Part shown: positions 22,081 through 33,603 of the stretch, piece after piece
How positions within the stretch are numbered: the stretch's first letter is position 1
How the letters are laid out: each line of letters opens with the position of its first letter
Source of the DNA: Rozella allomycis CSF55
Taxonomy: Eukaryota > Rozellomycota
DNA length: 64,000 nt
Direction: 5' to 3'
NCBI GenBank assembly: GCA_000442015.1
Contig: KE560848.1
Span: 79,603-143,602 of the forward strand
Position numbers and translations under genes: made by a program
The notes under the pieces: generated by a model
What the model was told of the DNA's origin: nothing
The model's input: only the letters and a program-made list of their open reading frames with translations
Database searches by the model: none

Positions 22081-23088
22081 TGTCGAAAATCTGCTTTCTT
22101 TTTCTTGTGATGCCTTGAAACGCTAATGGAGGTTCAAAAAATGTATTTCTTTCATTATCGATTCTATTTTCTTGCTTGTTAGATTCCTTCGTTTCCAATT
22201 CTTTATTCTTTTGCGATTCTCTGCTCTTTTTCATTTCTTTACTCTTTTGCAATTCTTTACTCTTTTGCAATTCTTTACTCTTTTCCGCATCTATAAGCAT
22301 GTTCAATTCTTCGCTCTTTTTTGGCTCTCTATTCTCTTTAAATTTTTCGCAACTTTTCGACACTTTACTCTTTTCCAATGCCTTATTCATTTCTAACCCA
22401 TTACTCTTTTTCGACTCTTTAAGCTTTTTCAATTCCCTTTTCTTATCCAGTTGTTTATTCTTCTCCAGCTCTTTACTCAATTCAGACTCTTTACTCTTTT
22501 CCTCTTCTTTATTCTCTTTCAATTCATTACTCTTTTCCGCTTCTTTATTCTTTTCCAATTCGTTTTGCTTTTCCAAATCCATATATTTTTCATCATTGAT
22601 TTGAGATCGATTATCTCCACTCAACCTTTTCGCTTTCATCATAAAAGCATCTCTATTATGCAAAAATTCATTCGCAATATCGACATCCAAGGGATCATTC
22701 GGGTTCGGTTCTTCTAACAGCATTCTAAGTGCCTGCAATATATACAAAAGATTAAAAACTGGCTTCCAAGATCCTTGTGGAGGCAATTTAAGCAGATCCA
22801 AGCAAATGCGACCGTCCTTGTCAATATTCGGGTGATAAACTGGTGTAACAAACTTGATCCCCGGAGGTTCAAACGGATATCGATCTGATATTGTGATACT
22901 GAGAGTGAATTTTATGTTTTCATAAGCAGTGTTGGAAGGGCCTTGCAATTCTATGTGTTTATAACCATATGATTACTGGCAGTCAAATTATCAATTTTGT
23001 TTTCATCTGATAATTGAATACTAATAAGATCTTGATTCTCATTTTGTATTTCTTTTATTTCTTTGAGCAACCTTTTTTGAAAACTCAT
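22073..23088 (-). CDS. UBE2T: Ubiquitin-conjugating enzyme E2 T-like with long Lys/Glu-rich tail
   Basis: Exon 1 runs from 23088, and the 26-nt intron 22951-22976 restores LQGPSNTAYENIKF. The E2 core follows: YPFEPPGIKFVTPVYHPNID, GRICLDLLKLPPQGSWKP (active Cys in ICLDLL) and MLLEEPNPNDPLDVDI. These are closer to UBE2T than to other E2s. UBE2T works with the FANCL ligase on FANCI-FANCD2 in crosslink repair. Unlike known UBE2T, about 170 residues follow. They are mostly imperfect repeats of K-E/S-x-E-L-x-K (ELQKSKELQKSKEMKKS and similar), and the end is GITRKRKQIFDII. The tail is a continuous frame, so it is probably translated. Confidence 0.85.
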
Positions 23089-23152
23089 TACGAAATTTCA
23101 TAAATTAAAGAGTGTGAAAATAGTTTATTGATGTGTTAGTTTTTTGAATAAA

Positions 23153-26112
23153 TTAAGAAGATTTTGCAGACCTTTTCTTTTTCTTTTTTGTGTCTTTAAC
23201 GAGCTTGTCAAATTGGGGTGCAGAGACTTTAACTTTGCCTAGCATTTGATTGATTAATTCGTTTTCAGGAACAGCTTTAATGACTTCTTTTTCTCTTTGG
23301 GAGAGTTCTTTGATTTGGAGGAATAAATTGAGAGCCATTTTGGATGCTTAATGAGGAATGTGATAGAGACTTACCTTTTCCTTTTTTCAGAGAGCCTGGG
23401 GTCAACTTTACTTTGAATTTGTAATTTGAAAGACAAGAGTAAGGGGCACAAACAGGAATAGCGAATAGAATGATATCATCAGCTTGTGGACATCCAGTTA
23501 AAGAATCGATAAAGGTCAAAGTTTCTTCATTAATGTCTTCAACAGTTTCAATGTTCTCTTCAGTCATTATCTGTGTTACTTCTTGTATGTTGGATTCTTT
23601 CTTCTTTTCTTTTGGTAATTTTTGTTTAATTTCCTTCTTTTCTGGTTTCTTTTCTTCTTTTTTCTTTCCAGCAGATTGCAAAAGACTCATTCTTAATTCT
23701 CTTTCTTCTTCATCTTGATTTGAATATTTTTTCAACATCTTTTTCTTTTTTCCACTTTTGCCTCGTGGAACTTTTTGCTGTTGCTGTTGTGATTGGGTTT
23801 GCTTTTCTTTTTTCTTTTCAGGAATAGGCACCTCATTAATAGATCCAGATCCAGTTTTTCCTTTTTTCATCATTTTTCTTTCCTTTGCGGATATTCTCTT
23901 TTTAGATCCAGATCGCATTTCTTCAAAATTTTCAACATCTTCTTTTGAATTTTCATCTCCAGCCGCATCTAGATCTTCACTCTCAACATTTATATCTTCA
24001 GATTCTTGGTTATCGTTTTCAGCATTAATATTAGCATCATCTTCAACGTCTTTAATGTTTAAATCACTTGAACCCATATTCTCGGGTTGATCTACTTCAA
24101 TTTCTAGATCTTCAATTTTATTCTCTTCAACTTCATCTTGATCTTCTGCTAATTCAATTTTGCTAAAAGTGTTTGACAATTCATTTTGAAAATTTTCAAA
24201 ATCTATGTTTTCAGGTTTCCTTCTTTCATGTAAATGACGAGAAATGCAAGATTCATCAACTTTAAATAAGAATCCAAATCCATAAACAAGCTGCGTTGGA
24301 GATAAATAATTCTTCTTTCCTCTAATCATAAAACTTCCAGTTCCCAAATATTCTCCAGAGGGGGCTGTCTTTGATACCTTTACTTAAGAGGAGTTAATTT
24401 AAATTACTTGGTCAGCATAAACAAAGTATGCGCTTGTAACTATTTTTGCATCCCAAGCCCTACTTTGACACACAGACATACAACCAGCTTGGTTTAAAGT
24501 AGCTGGTGGCACTGGATTCCCACTAGGATTCTTTATTATAACACTCCCAGCACCATGGATATCCGCATGCACGTACAAATCACCTTTTACATTCAATTCA
24601 CTCAATTACCTTTTCTTAAATGTCTTTTAACAAGCAATTCATTTTGTTGCATATCTCTTCCAGCCAAAACCAAATAATTCTCTGATGAAATAAACCAAGA
24701 AAACTTTTCAAACCAAAATGGCTTTCTAACTTTATTAATCGTTGTTGTCACTTTCACTTGCTTCAAATCATGCTTAATTTTAATCTCTGCATTCTTCAAA
24801 GCTTGCTTCGTTGCATTAATTGTTCTATCATGTTTATAAAGTGCTTGCCTTTTCATATCGTAGTATTTTTGTGCATTTGCAAAAGCTGACATTGAAATAT
24901 CTAAATCCACTTCAATTCCATCCAACTTTAAAGTTATTCTATTTCTCTCCAACTTTAACTTTACAAACAAAAGAGCTATTGGATTATCATCTTCTTTTTC
25001 GTCTTGAATTAATTCTTCCAACTCTTTCCAATCCATCGCATTCATCAACGCACTTTGAACCACCTTGATAGCTTCATCTGCTGCTTCTAAATTATTCTCA
25101 ATAGCCATCGCCTTGTCCTGATATTGTTTCTGATCCATCTCTAAATTTTCAATTCTCTTTTCCAATTCTTTTCTAATTGATTCTAGTTTCTTATTAAACA
25201 CTTCTTCTTGCTGCTTTGCTTTCAGCTCCAATTTTTGTACATCAGATTTCATGTAAAATTCATCCATTGCCAATTCAAATCTTTCATATCTTAACAACTT
25301 GAATGATTTCAATTGCAAGAGTTCAATTGGATGATACTCTTCATAGATCCCTTCGCATTTTTCATACAAGAATCCTTTAGATGGAGTTTCTTTTATTTCT
25401 CTCAACTTTTCTTCCAATTTTAATAAAAGAAACTGGAAATCTTCATCTTTCATTTTTATAGATGGCAATGAAGGCTCAATTCCATTTTCTAAACACACAT
25501 GCTCTACCAAGGGAAGAGGAAACAATGATTTTGAAGAAACATACTTTTTTATCGCCTCTTTAGATTTATTATTCAACAACCATTCAGCATTATATTCAAT
25601 TTCATACCTCGCATTTTCAAAAGAATACGCTTCTCCAATCACCATCTTAATATTCTCTGTATTCACAGATCTCAATATACACTGAATAACCTTATTCTTA
25701 TCCAACAATATCACATTCCCAGATGCATAAAACTCCATCACCAAATAATTCTTGCTCTCTCCCTCCCCAAACTCCATAACAATAATCCTATCATATCCAA
25801 GCTGATATACAGCATTGCATCGCTTTGTCCGCAAAAACTTTCTCATCTTCATTGTAAATCCATGCGGCATATGCGTTCCCTCCTCCTGCCGATCATACGT
25901 TGTCAAATTACATCTAAACCCGCTCTCAACTACAAAATATTTCTTTTCACTCGGTTTCGCAAACTTGAACACGAACAGCTTTGCGTTGCCTGGCGTGTCG
26001 TATATATTCTGGCATCTCAGACCTATCAACCTTTTATCAAAAAAACACTCTTTTACGATTGAAGATCATGGTGGAGCGCACATATATCCAAAAGAGTCAC
26101 GCGTTGCTTCAT
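23153..26112 (-). CDS. RQC2: Ribosome quality-control factor NEMF/Rqc2
   Basis: Five exons, with introns 26031-26056, 24584-24609, 24378-24407 and 23347-23374 (26-30 nt). The first exon encodes [19 protein letters not shown] and splices to [11 protein letters not shown]. The NFACT-N domain, a long charged coiled coil (around residues 270-400) and the NFACT-R domain ([20 protein letters not shown]) follow in order. A Lys/Glu-rich linker and the NFACT-C domain ([19 protein letters not shown] at the end) complete it. Rqc2 binds 60S subunits carrying stalled chains, recruits the Ltn1 ligase and adds C-terminal Ala/Thr tails. The start lies 32 bp from the divergent SURF1 start. Confidence 0.95.
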
Positions 26113-26144
26113 TTTTAAGATTCCAGAAAATTACTAGTTGACAG

Positions 26145-27003
26145 ATGTACCGGCCAAAATTAATTTCGCGTGGAACTAGTTTTACTGCAAAGTTGCTGGG
26201 CATCACTTGTCCATTGATTTGTGCGGGACTCGGTGTTTGGCAAATGCAGAGATTGGAATGGAAATTGTCGTACATTGAGGATGTCAAGGAACAAATGAAA
26301 ATGGAGCCGTTGGATTTCACCCAGTTAAATGAAAAACAATGGCCTATTTGGAGATACATTAATATTAAAGGGAAATTCGAGGAGGAAAGTATACTCGTTG
26401 GGCCAAGGTACTCGGAAGATACTTCTGTTGTCTTTTATGTTGTCACACCTTATGTACTGGAGAATGGGTATGAGATATGCTTTAATTGCATTTAGCGAAA
26501 GAATATTAGTCAATAGGGGTGTCATTGGAGGACTAGATGATAAAACACCAGAAAAATGGTTCAAAGCGGACAATTCGAAATATCCAGAGACACTTAAAGT
26601 TATAGTTAGACCCCACGAAAAGGTGAATTTATTTGAAAAGTTTAAAGTAGATGCCTAGATGGGCAAATGTTAGTCCAGAGTTTAATGGAATCTCATTTCC
26701 CAAGTTTGAGCATAACGAACTACAGAAATGGTTTGATATGGAGAATGTTAATGTTGTAGACATTGTTCCACGTATTATTAACCTTTATTATTAACTGTAG
26801 AACCGGGAATTGAAAATTATCCACAGCCGATTAAGCCGAATCTGAAAATACGAAACAATCATTATGCATATGCTGTATTTTGGTAATAGTTTATTGTTTA
26901 TTTGATTAACAGGTTTACAATGTCGGTAGTAACGGCTGGACTACCATTCTTGGCACAAAGGAGTAATCAGTTCAACAAACACCAAAGAAGTCTTCAATTA
27001 TAA
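26145..27003 (+). CDS. SURF1: SURF1, cytochrome c oxidase assembly factor (one frame correction needed)
   Basis: An N-terminal membrane segment follows the start (AKLLGITCPLICAGLGVWQ), then QRLEWKLSYI and VGPRYSEDTSVVFYVVTPY. The intron 26468-26495 joins ENG to ERILVNRGVIGG. The C-terminal part uses two further introns (about 26781-26808 and 26885-26913) and ends in a second membrane segment starting YAYAVFWFTMSVV. Between KFKVD and RWANVSPEF a single-base +1 shift near 26652-26655 (CC run) is required. SURF1 helps insert heme a into Cox1 in the mitochondrial inner membrane. The frame break is more likely a sequence error than decay, since both flanks look intact. Confidence 0.82.
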
Positions 27004-27013
27004 ATTAAATATT

Positions 27014-28024
27014 CTAAGATTTATTTCCTAATGCTTCTCCAACTTTCACTTTGTCGCCAATTTGCTTTAAAAACTTAAACTCTCGAGGCCCTTCGAAAAG
27101 TAAAACGATCGTGGAGCCTAATTTAAACAATCCAATCTCTTGTCCTCTTTTTAATTCACAGTCGACATTTAAAGCTTCTGTTATCTTTTTCGAACCAAGA
27201 ACAATTCCTTTATTTGTTTTAATATCTGTGTCAAGATGGAGCTGAATATTTCCAACATTGGTAGCCGCAACAGGAATCATGTTGAAATAGCCATATCTCC
27301 ATTTACCAATCAAATTAATTCTTTCGTTTAAAGAAAACAGCCCTTTAATCTTTCTGAGTGCAATTGGATTAACAGAGAGTAAATCACCCTGTATGTGACG
27401 AACCCGGAATAGATTCCATTCTGTTGGGGAGTGGAATCTATGATAGTCACCAGGGCCAAGATAAATAATACAGTAATGAAATAGTTGATTGGGATTTGAT
27501 GTAATAATATCTTCATTCATAAACTTTGACATGTTAAATTTAATTCCTTTTTATAAATTAATTTGCGTTTTACCTTTAATTTGTTCTATGGTATTGTTCT
27601 CAACAATTCCCTGGGATATTATTACTCCATCACTCGGGCTAATAAGATTCGCTTCTTCATCAATAGCTCTTTTGGACATGTCTATCTTTCTGGTAAAATA
27701 ATCTTGGAGACTTTCGTATTCTTCTAAATTTTTATTAACCAAGTCATCTAAATCACAACCGAACACTTTCGTGTAAAGTCCAAGGACTGGTTTTCTTAAG
27801 GGTCGTGGTAACTTGAGAGATGTAAATTTTCCCCATGAATAGGATATATATCTGGTTGGTATCAATTGAAGCAGCGCCAATTTCAAAGTAGACTCTGCCG
27901 TAACTTGTCTTTGTTCTCTAACATTCATAGCCGCCTGAACAACGAAACTGGCTACTATAGGTGACGATAAAACAAGTATTCTTTTCCTTCTAGTGTTAAA
28001 CATTCCTGAAAAAAATCGTTTCAT
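27014..28024 (-). CDS. PSD1: Mitochondrial phosphatidylserine decarboxylase
   Basis: Two exons with intron 27547-27573 (27 nt). The basic N terminus MKRFFSGMFNTRRKRILV looks like a mitochondrial presequence followed by a membrane segment. Motifs include LQDYFTRKIDMSKRAID, SPSDGVI (Asp of the processing triad), YHRFHSP (His), and the self-cleavage site LGSTIVLLFE. Cleavage there would yield the pyruvoyl group on the small subunit. The enzyme makes phosphatidylethanolamine. Its 3' end is 10 bp from the SURF1 stop, so the two genes converge. Confidence 0.95.
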
Positions 28025-28074
28025 CTAGCCAAAATTCCACCCTGAAATTTCAAAGTAACCCCTGGCGAATTTTT

Positions 28075-29489
28075 ATGTTGGATAGAAATTTATTTCGTGC
28101 TGAATGTGGAGGAAACCCTGAATTAATAAGAGTTTCTCAAAGAAAAAGAGGTGCTTCTCCTCAAGTTGTCGATGAAATCATCGAAGATATCAAAAATTGG
28201 GTGGCAGGTATTCATGTCTAACAATAACCAACTTAGCCGATTTTGCTGTCAGCCAAATGAATAAAGAAATCAATAAAATTCAAAAAGAGATTGGTCAAAA
28301 GAAAAAGAACAAGGAAAATGCTGACGATTTAATCCAACAAAAATCTGATTTAGAAAAACAAAAAGAAGGGTTGTGTCAAGAAGAAAGACGCGTTTATCAA
28401 CAAATGGAGGAAAAAATTATCAATGTTGGAAATATTGTCCACCCTTCAGTTGTTGATTCATTGGATGAAGCAAAAAATAAAATTGAGCGTTTGTATCCTG
28501 AAAATGAAGTTCCAGTTAAAAATGAAAAACTGTTGTATCACTTTGAAGTATTGAAAAAGTTGGACGGATTTGATACAGACAGGGGTGTCAAGGTTGTTGG
28601 ACATCGCGGTTATTTCTTGAAGAACTGGGGAGTGCGTTTAAATCAAGCGTTAATAAACTATGCAACTGACTTTCTTTTCCAAAAGCAATACACCTTGCTT
28701 CAAACTCCATTCATGATGAAACGGGATATGATGGCAAAGACTGCTCAATTGTCTCAATTTGATGAAGAGCTTTACAAAGTTTCAGGTGATGGAGAAGATA
28801 AATACTTGATCGCTACCTCTGAACAGCCAATTTCTGTTTTTCATGCAAACGAGTGGCTTGATCCAAAGGAACTTCCATTAAGATACGGAGGTTACTCAAC
28901 ATGTTTTAGGAAAGAAGCTGGAGCGCACGGAAAAGATGTTGGTAAGAAACATTAAATTTCTCAATTTAAAGCTGGAATTTTTAGAATCCATCAATTCGAA
29001 AAAGTTGAGCAATTTTGCATCACTGAACCTGAAAAGTCTTGGGATATGTTTGATGAAATGATTAAAACTTCTGAAGAATTTTATAAATCTTTAGATCTAA
29101 AGTTTAGAGTCGTCAGCATTGTGTCTGGAGCATTAAATAATGCTGCGGCCAAAAAGTATGACTTGGAAGCTTGGTTTCCCAGATTCGGTAACTATTAGAT
29201 TATTTTTAAATATAAGGTGAATATAGAGAGCTTGTCAGCTGTTCAAATTGTACCGATTATCAATCAAGAAGGCTAGAAATTAGATGTGGGTATTTTTACA
29301 TCATGTTCTTTACCTAAGATGGGTGATAGGGAAAAGAAATATGTTCATTGCTTAAATTCAACATTATGCGCAACGGAAAGAACTCTTTGCTGCATTTTAG
29401 AAAACTATCAAACTGAAACTGGGCTCAACGTACCAACTGTTCTTCGCCCTTACCTTGGTGGAATCAAATTTATTCCATATTTAAAATAA
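28075..29489 (+). CDS. SES1: Cytosolic seryl-tRNA synthetase
   Basis: Five exons, with introns 28208-28236, 28942-28971, 29188-29216 and 29290-29329 (29, 30, 29 and 40 nt). The protein starts [19 protein letters not shown]. It has the long antiparallel tRNA-binding coil ([20 protein letters not shown]) and class II motifs: [13 protein letters not shown] (motif 1 region), [18 protein letters not shown] (motif 2) and [17 protein letters not shown] (motif 3). The C terminus stops shortly after motif 3 ([10 protein letters not shown]) and lacks the basic extension of animal enzymes. It charges tRNA-Ser and tRNA-Sec. Confidence 0.96.
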
Positions 29490-29553
29490 ACAGTTTAAGT
29501 TTTATCTACTTAATACATTGATATTTGACTCATTTATTCGCTATTTATTAATG

Positions 29554-30253
29554 TCACTTAATCTCAATTGGACAATCAGGTTGGTTTTTTGGATGGGCTA
29601 TTGAAAATGCATCAATTCTACACAAACGCTCATTAATGGACTTAATTTTTGGAAACTTGTTCATGTCTACTGAAAACCTATTATCTTCTAATCATCAACT
29701 AACCTCTCAGCATTATAGACTTGAGGAACCAAAAGTACATCCGCCATTGTTATATCATCCCCAACACAATATAACCCAGACGACTGAGTTAATACTTGTT
29801 CAATTGCTTTTATCAAGTTTAATATTAGTTACCTTCAAAACCCTTATTAATCCAAAAAGACCCCCATTCGTTTTTCTTTTCTACTTCGACTTCATTCAAT
29901 ACTCTCAAGTTTTGAATTGGCTGAATATCACTAGCTATCATTTGAACTATTTCCCTGACTTTAGCTCTTTTAATTAGATCCTTAGGAAGCAATGGTACGT
30001 TGTTGTATCTTTCCTCAAGAAATTCTAGAATCGCAACAGACTGACCAAGTATTATTGTCTGTCCGGATTCGTTTTTTAGTTCAATGGAAGGGACTAAATG
30101 AGAAGGATTAATATGGGAATATTCTCCAGAGTTTTGTTCATTTTTTAAAAGATTAACCGGGACTATTTGGTATTCAATTTTCTTTAAATTTAATGCTATT
30201 CGAACCCTCCAGGAGCATGAACTGCGATAATAGGAATACAATTTTAAGGCCAT
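29554..30253 (-). CDS. GSTZ1: Maleylacetoacetate isomerase (zeta-class glutathione S-transferase)
   Basis: Three exons, with introns 29807-29832 and 29678-29703 (26 nt each; the second has a GTTAGT donor). The zeta-class active site [11 protein letters not shown] lies at residues 11-21. HLVPSIEL and [14 protein letters not shown] complete the thioredoxin-like half, and the helical half contains [13 protein letters not shown]. The enzyme isomerises maleylacetoacetate in tyrosine breakdown using glutathione. Length about 215 residues, normal. The TGA stop is at 29554. Confidence 0.95.
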
Positions 30254-30304
30254 AAAGTGATAAAGGTAAACGCCACAAAATTAATTTTAAAAGTTAAATA
30301 CACT

Positions 30305-30958
30305 TTATGAATTTAATCCCATTCTCTTTCTTTCACCTCCAAGCTGGAATATGTAAGTTAATAATATATATTACCACTCTTTTGACACGATCTAAAGCCG
30401 CTTCATTGCTAGATTTACAACTCGAGGTATTATATGGCGGTGATACAATGACTTCATCCATTACAACAATGTTCTTATTGTCCCATCTACATGGCAAACT
30501 GTTGTTACTAATTCTAATTTTTACGTTTTGGATAAGGCATCAAAAACTTTTTGAGCTTCTGTAGTAACTCCAACACCCTTCTTTGATGCATCTATTCTTC
30601 TCTTGTAAACTTCTTTTGCTTCTCTTTCTGCTAATTTTTCTGCATGCAATTTTCTGACAGGGGGTGCTTTTAGCATTCTTGGATCTGAATATGGTGGCGA
30701 CTTTAATCTTTCTGTTTTAATTATGCTTTTGGAATTTAAAACAATAAAGTCGCTTTTTGGCGTAACATGCGGTGGCAATGGTTGATTCAGAACATCGTCT
30801 GGTTTTCGCTGTAGAAATTAAGGATTTCACCAAAATATAAAATTTTGAATAACAAAAAGGATATCTAAAACAACAAAGAATTCATCATAAGCGTAAATTT
30901 GACCCGTGTGTTTTCCTCCATGGACGGTAACAGTAATCCAGTCACCCAAGGAAAACAT
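30305..30958 (-). CDS. LSM12: LSM12-like protein
   Basis: The N-terminal Sm-like strand pattern (MFSLGDWITVTVHGGKHTGQ) is followed by an exon junction. Then come the linker (KSPPYSDPRMLKAPPVRK), the anticodon-binding-like AD domain (GVGVTTEAQKVFDALSKT), and the diagnostic NKNIVVMDEVIVSPPY and SNEAALDRVKRV. Introns 30499-30524 (26 nt) and 30344-30374 (31 nt) are clear. The first one, about 30809-30853 (45 nt, GTTATT donor), is my best choice but less certain. LSM12 is an ataxin-2/Pbp1 partner in RNA regulation. Confidence 0.85.
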
Positions 30959-31048
30959 TATTGAGAAAATTACAAAAACGAAGAAATGAAATAATTTGAG
31001 GTGTATTTATTAGTGGTGATCTCAAATGTTTGTTTTCGGAATATTATT

Positions 31049-31965
31049 ATGGTACCTTACAACCAAAAGGATAAAAATGCGCAAAACAAAAAGACCGTGA
31101 AAGTTGCCAATATTGATCATCTTGCTTGTATGTATTACGGATTGATTTCCATCAAAATTTTAAAGAAACATGCCAAAATTCCTAAAGAAACTCAATTAGT
31201 TGACGAGACAGACGATATAAATTTCGAGTTTATTTCTCCCAACTCAAAAGTAAAAAAGAAACATTATTTTGTTAAGATTAGAGTGTGCGTTATACAAGAA
31301 CTAAGAATGATGAAAAAATTGATGATAACAACACAAGTAAATCATTTGGACATAAAAAAACAACTGAAATGAAAAAGGAAAGTAAACTGGTAAGTGCATA
31401 CTTCATAATTTAGAGATTTCGCCCAGTATAAAACTACCTCCAATTCTTATATCGAATCGTAAAGTACATGGCTACTCGGATGGTTATCAAAAAAGAGCGA
31501 CTGAAAATGATACACATAAGAAGAAACCTCATTACCAACTTCCAATTATACCGAGGCCTATTCACAAGAAAAAAGAAATCTTCAGCGTAATTGGACTTGT
31601 TGGATTTTAGTTGAGACCTTTAAATCCTTATTATCAGAACCAAGTTTCTGAAGAAAGAAAGAAAATACTTGATAATGTATATCAAAATAGAATGAAAAAT
31701 TACTTCTTTGGTCCCTACCATGGAGAAGATTTAAACAGAAAAATCGACCCCGTGGAGTTAAATTTAGCACAAAAAAATGAATCTAACCAGATTGGTGTAG
31801 ATTACAGCGAAAATTGGCTTTTGAAGCCTGTAAAAAGAACAAAGGTATTATGGCGCTTAATCTTAAACCTAGGCCGACATTAATTTTGATAATTTTTTTG
31901 AAGGACGACCACATAGTGCACCACCAATGTCTGGAGGCTACTATGATCATCTTTTCAATAAATAA
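31049..31965 (+). CDS. Hypothetical basic protein, about 265 residues
   Basis: Five exons, with introns 31250-31281, 31390-31415, 31587-31610 and 31845-31872. It begins MVPYNQKDKNAQNKK, is rich in Lys and Asn, and has Pro-rich linkers (PIIPRPIHKKKE). The end is GRPHSAPPMSGGYYDHL. The segment RPLNPYYQNQVSEERKKILD and the final SAPP motif resemble short motifs common in flagellar microtubule inner proteins, but this is only a resemblance. No domain was recognised. It is tandem with BUD13, with 39 bp between stop and start. Confidence 0.55.
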
Positions 31966-32004
31966 ATGTGCTTCTCTTTTGAATATTATTTGTGATTTTT
32001 CAAA

Positions 32005-33478
32005 ATGAGCTCCCTTCAAGATTATCTACAGAAAAACTATAAGCAGTCGAAAAAGAAAAAAAATTCTTCAAAGAATGTGAAGATTATTGATAACGACGCG
32101 GATTTTATCAGTGAAAATCAAACTGAAAGCCATGATGATGGGGAATTAGTGAGCATCGCAATGCAGAGAGCTGAGCTCAGCGTTGATAATACAGCAAAGT
32201 TTAAGCCTGCTTTTACAAGTTCAAATTTAAAGAAATGGGATAACTTAAATGATTTAACAATTGACAGCAATACTTATAAATCACCTTGGGAAAAAGAACA
32301 AATGGCTCCAAGACAATCTAGACATGATTCGGATAACGATATATCTCCTCCAAGAAGAAATAGACATGACTCTGATAATGATATGTCTCCTCCAAGAAGG
32401 AATAGACATGACTCTGATAATCCAAGAAGAAATAGACATGACTCTGTTAATGATATATCTCCTCCAAGAAGAAATAGACATGACTCTGATAATGATATGT
32501 CTCCGCAAAGAAGAACTAGGCATGACTCTGATAATGATATGTCTCCTCCAAGAAGAAATAGACATGACTCTGATAATGATATGTCTCCGCAAAGAAGAAC
32601 TAGGCATGACTCTGATAATGATATGTCTCCTCCAAGAAGAAATAGACATGACTCTGATAATGATATGTCTCCGCAAAGAAGAACTAGGCATGACTCTGAT
32701 AATGATATGTCTCCTCCAAGAAGAAATAGACATGACTCTGATAATGATATGTCTCCGCAAAGAAGAACTAGGCATGACTCTGATAATGATATGTCTCCTC
32801 CAAGAAGAAATAGACATGACTCTGATAATGATATGTCTCCGCAAAGAAGAACTAGGCATGACTCTGATAATGATATGTCTCCTCCAAGAAGAACTAGGCA
32901 TGACTCTGATAATGGGGAAAGTAAACACAATGCATCATCATCCCTCAAAAAGTATAATTCTGAAACTGCTAACACTATTGTAAGAGATCATACAGGCAAG
33001 AAAATTGATGTTGCAGATTCCCGCTCAAAAGCCGATATTGCAGACGAAAGGCATGATAAAGTCAAACTGATCAGCTACGGAATGAAACAATTACAAGAAA
33101 AAAGAGATAAGATTGATTTGCTTGAGAAAATGAAAAGCGCTAAATTTTCGAGGTAATGTTTACACTTTAATTTACATAGATATGCCGACGACGTTGAATT
33201 AAACCAGAACCTGAAAGAAAAAACTCATTGGGATGATCCCTCTAGAACATGGTTAAAGGTACGAACAATGAATTTTAAATTTTTAGTCAACTAACAAGAA
33301 AGTTATCAAACAGGAGTATCAAGGCCCTTTTCCACCAAATCGTTTCAACATCAAACCCGGACATAAATGGGATGGTATTGATCGCTCTAATGGCTTTGAG
33401 AAGAAATATTTTGACCAACTATACATTAACAAAACCAGGGAGCATGAGGCTTACAAAATGGGATCGGTGGACATGTAG
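32005..33478 (+). CDS. BUD13: Pre-mRNA retention and splicing factor BUD13
   Basis: Three exons, with introns 33153-33179 and 33259-33286. The protein starts [19 protein letters not shown], passes through a long repeat of [13 protein letters not shown] type units, and ends with the conserved BUD13 C terminus ([39 protein letters not shown]). BUD13 is part of the RES complex that promotes splicing and nuclear retention of unspliced RNA. Vertebrate BUD13 has similar RHDSxxxSPPRR repeats, so the array supports the call. In a genome of tiny introns, splicing factors of this type are of interest. Confidence 0.95.
32310..32915 (+). repeat. Tandem repeat within BUD13, 42-bp units alternating in two versions
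   Basis: About 14 units of 42 bp encode a 14-residue motif. In the middle, type A ([14 protein letters not shown]) alternates strictly with type B ([14 protein letters not shown]), giving an 84-bp higher-order period. One unit near 32420 is shortened to 30 bp. Because the period is a multiple of three, other frames on both strands stay open through the array and give spurious ORFs. Near-identical neighbouring units suggest recent expansion. Confidence 0.95.
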
Positions 33479-33603
33479 TTAATCTTTGATTTTTTTACAT
33501 GTAAAATAAATATTGTATTTATTCATTTCACTGATAATATTTTGAAAATTTACAAAAAAGGAATTTAAAAATTTCCAAATCCTTACCCTTGTAGAAAGAA
33601 AAA

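Noticed and set aside
22172-22717. Phe/Leu-rich plus-strand ORFs opposite the UBE2T tail
   Set aside because: They are the complement of the Lys/Glu repeat, not independent genes.
29636-29977. Plus-strand 113-codon ORF
   Set aside because: Antisense to the maleylacetoacetate isomerase exons.
31271-31310. Frameshift or 11-nt intron in the hypothetical gene before BUD13
   Set aside because: A standard 32-nt GT-AG intron at 31250-31281 restores the frame fully.
32310-32915. Regular repeats resembling a CRISPR array
   Set aside because: Units are contiguous and coding, with no unique spacers, in a eukaryotic splicing-factor gene.
32261-32983. Long alternative ORFs on both strands through the BUD13 repeat
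   Set aside because: The 42-bp period is a multiple of three, so non-coding frames stay open automatically; the BUD13 frame alone continues into conserved C-terminal exons.
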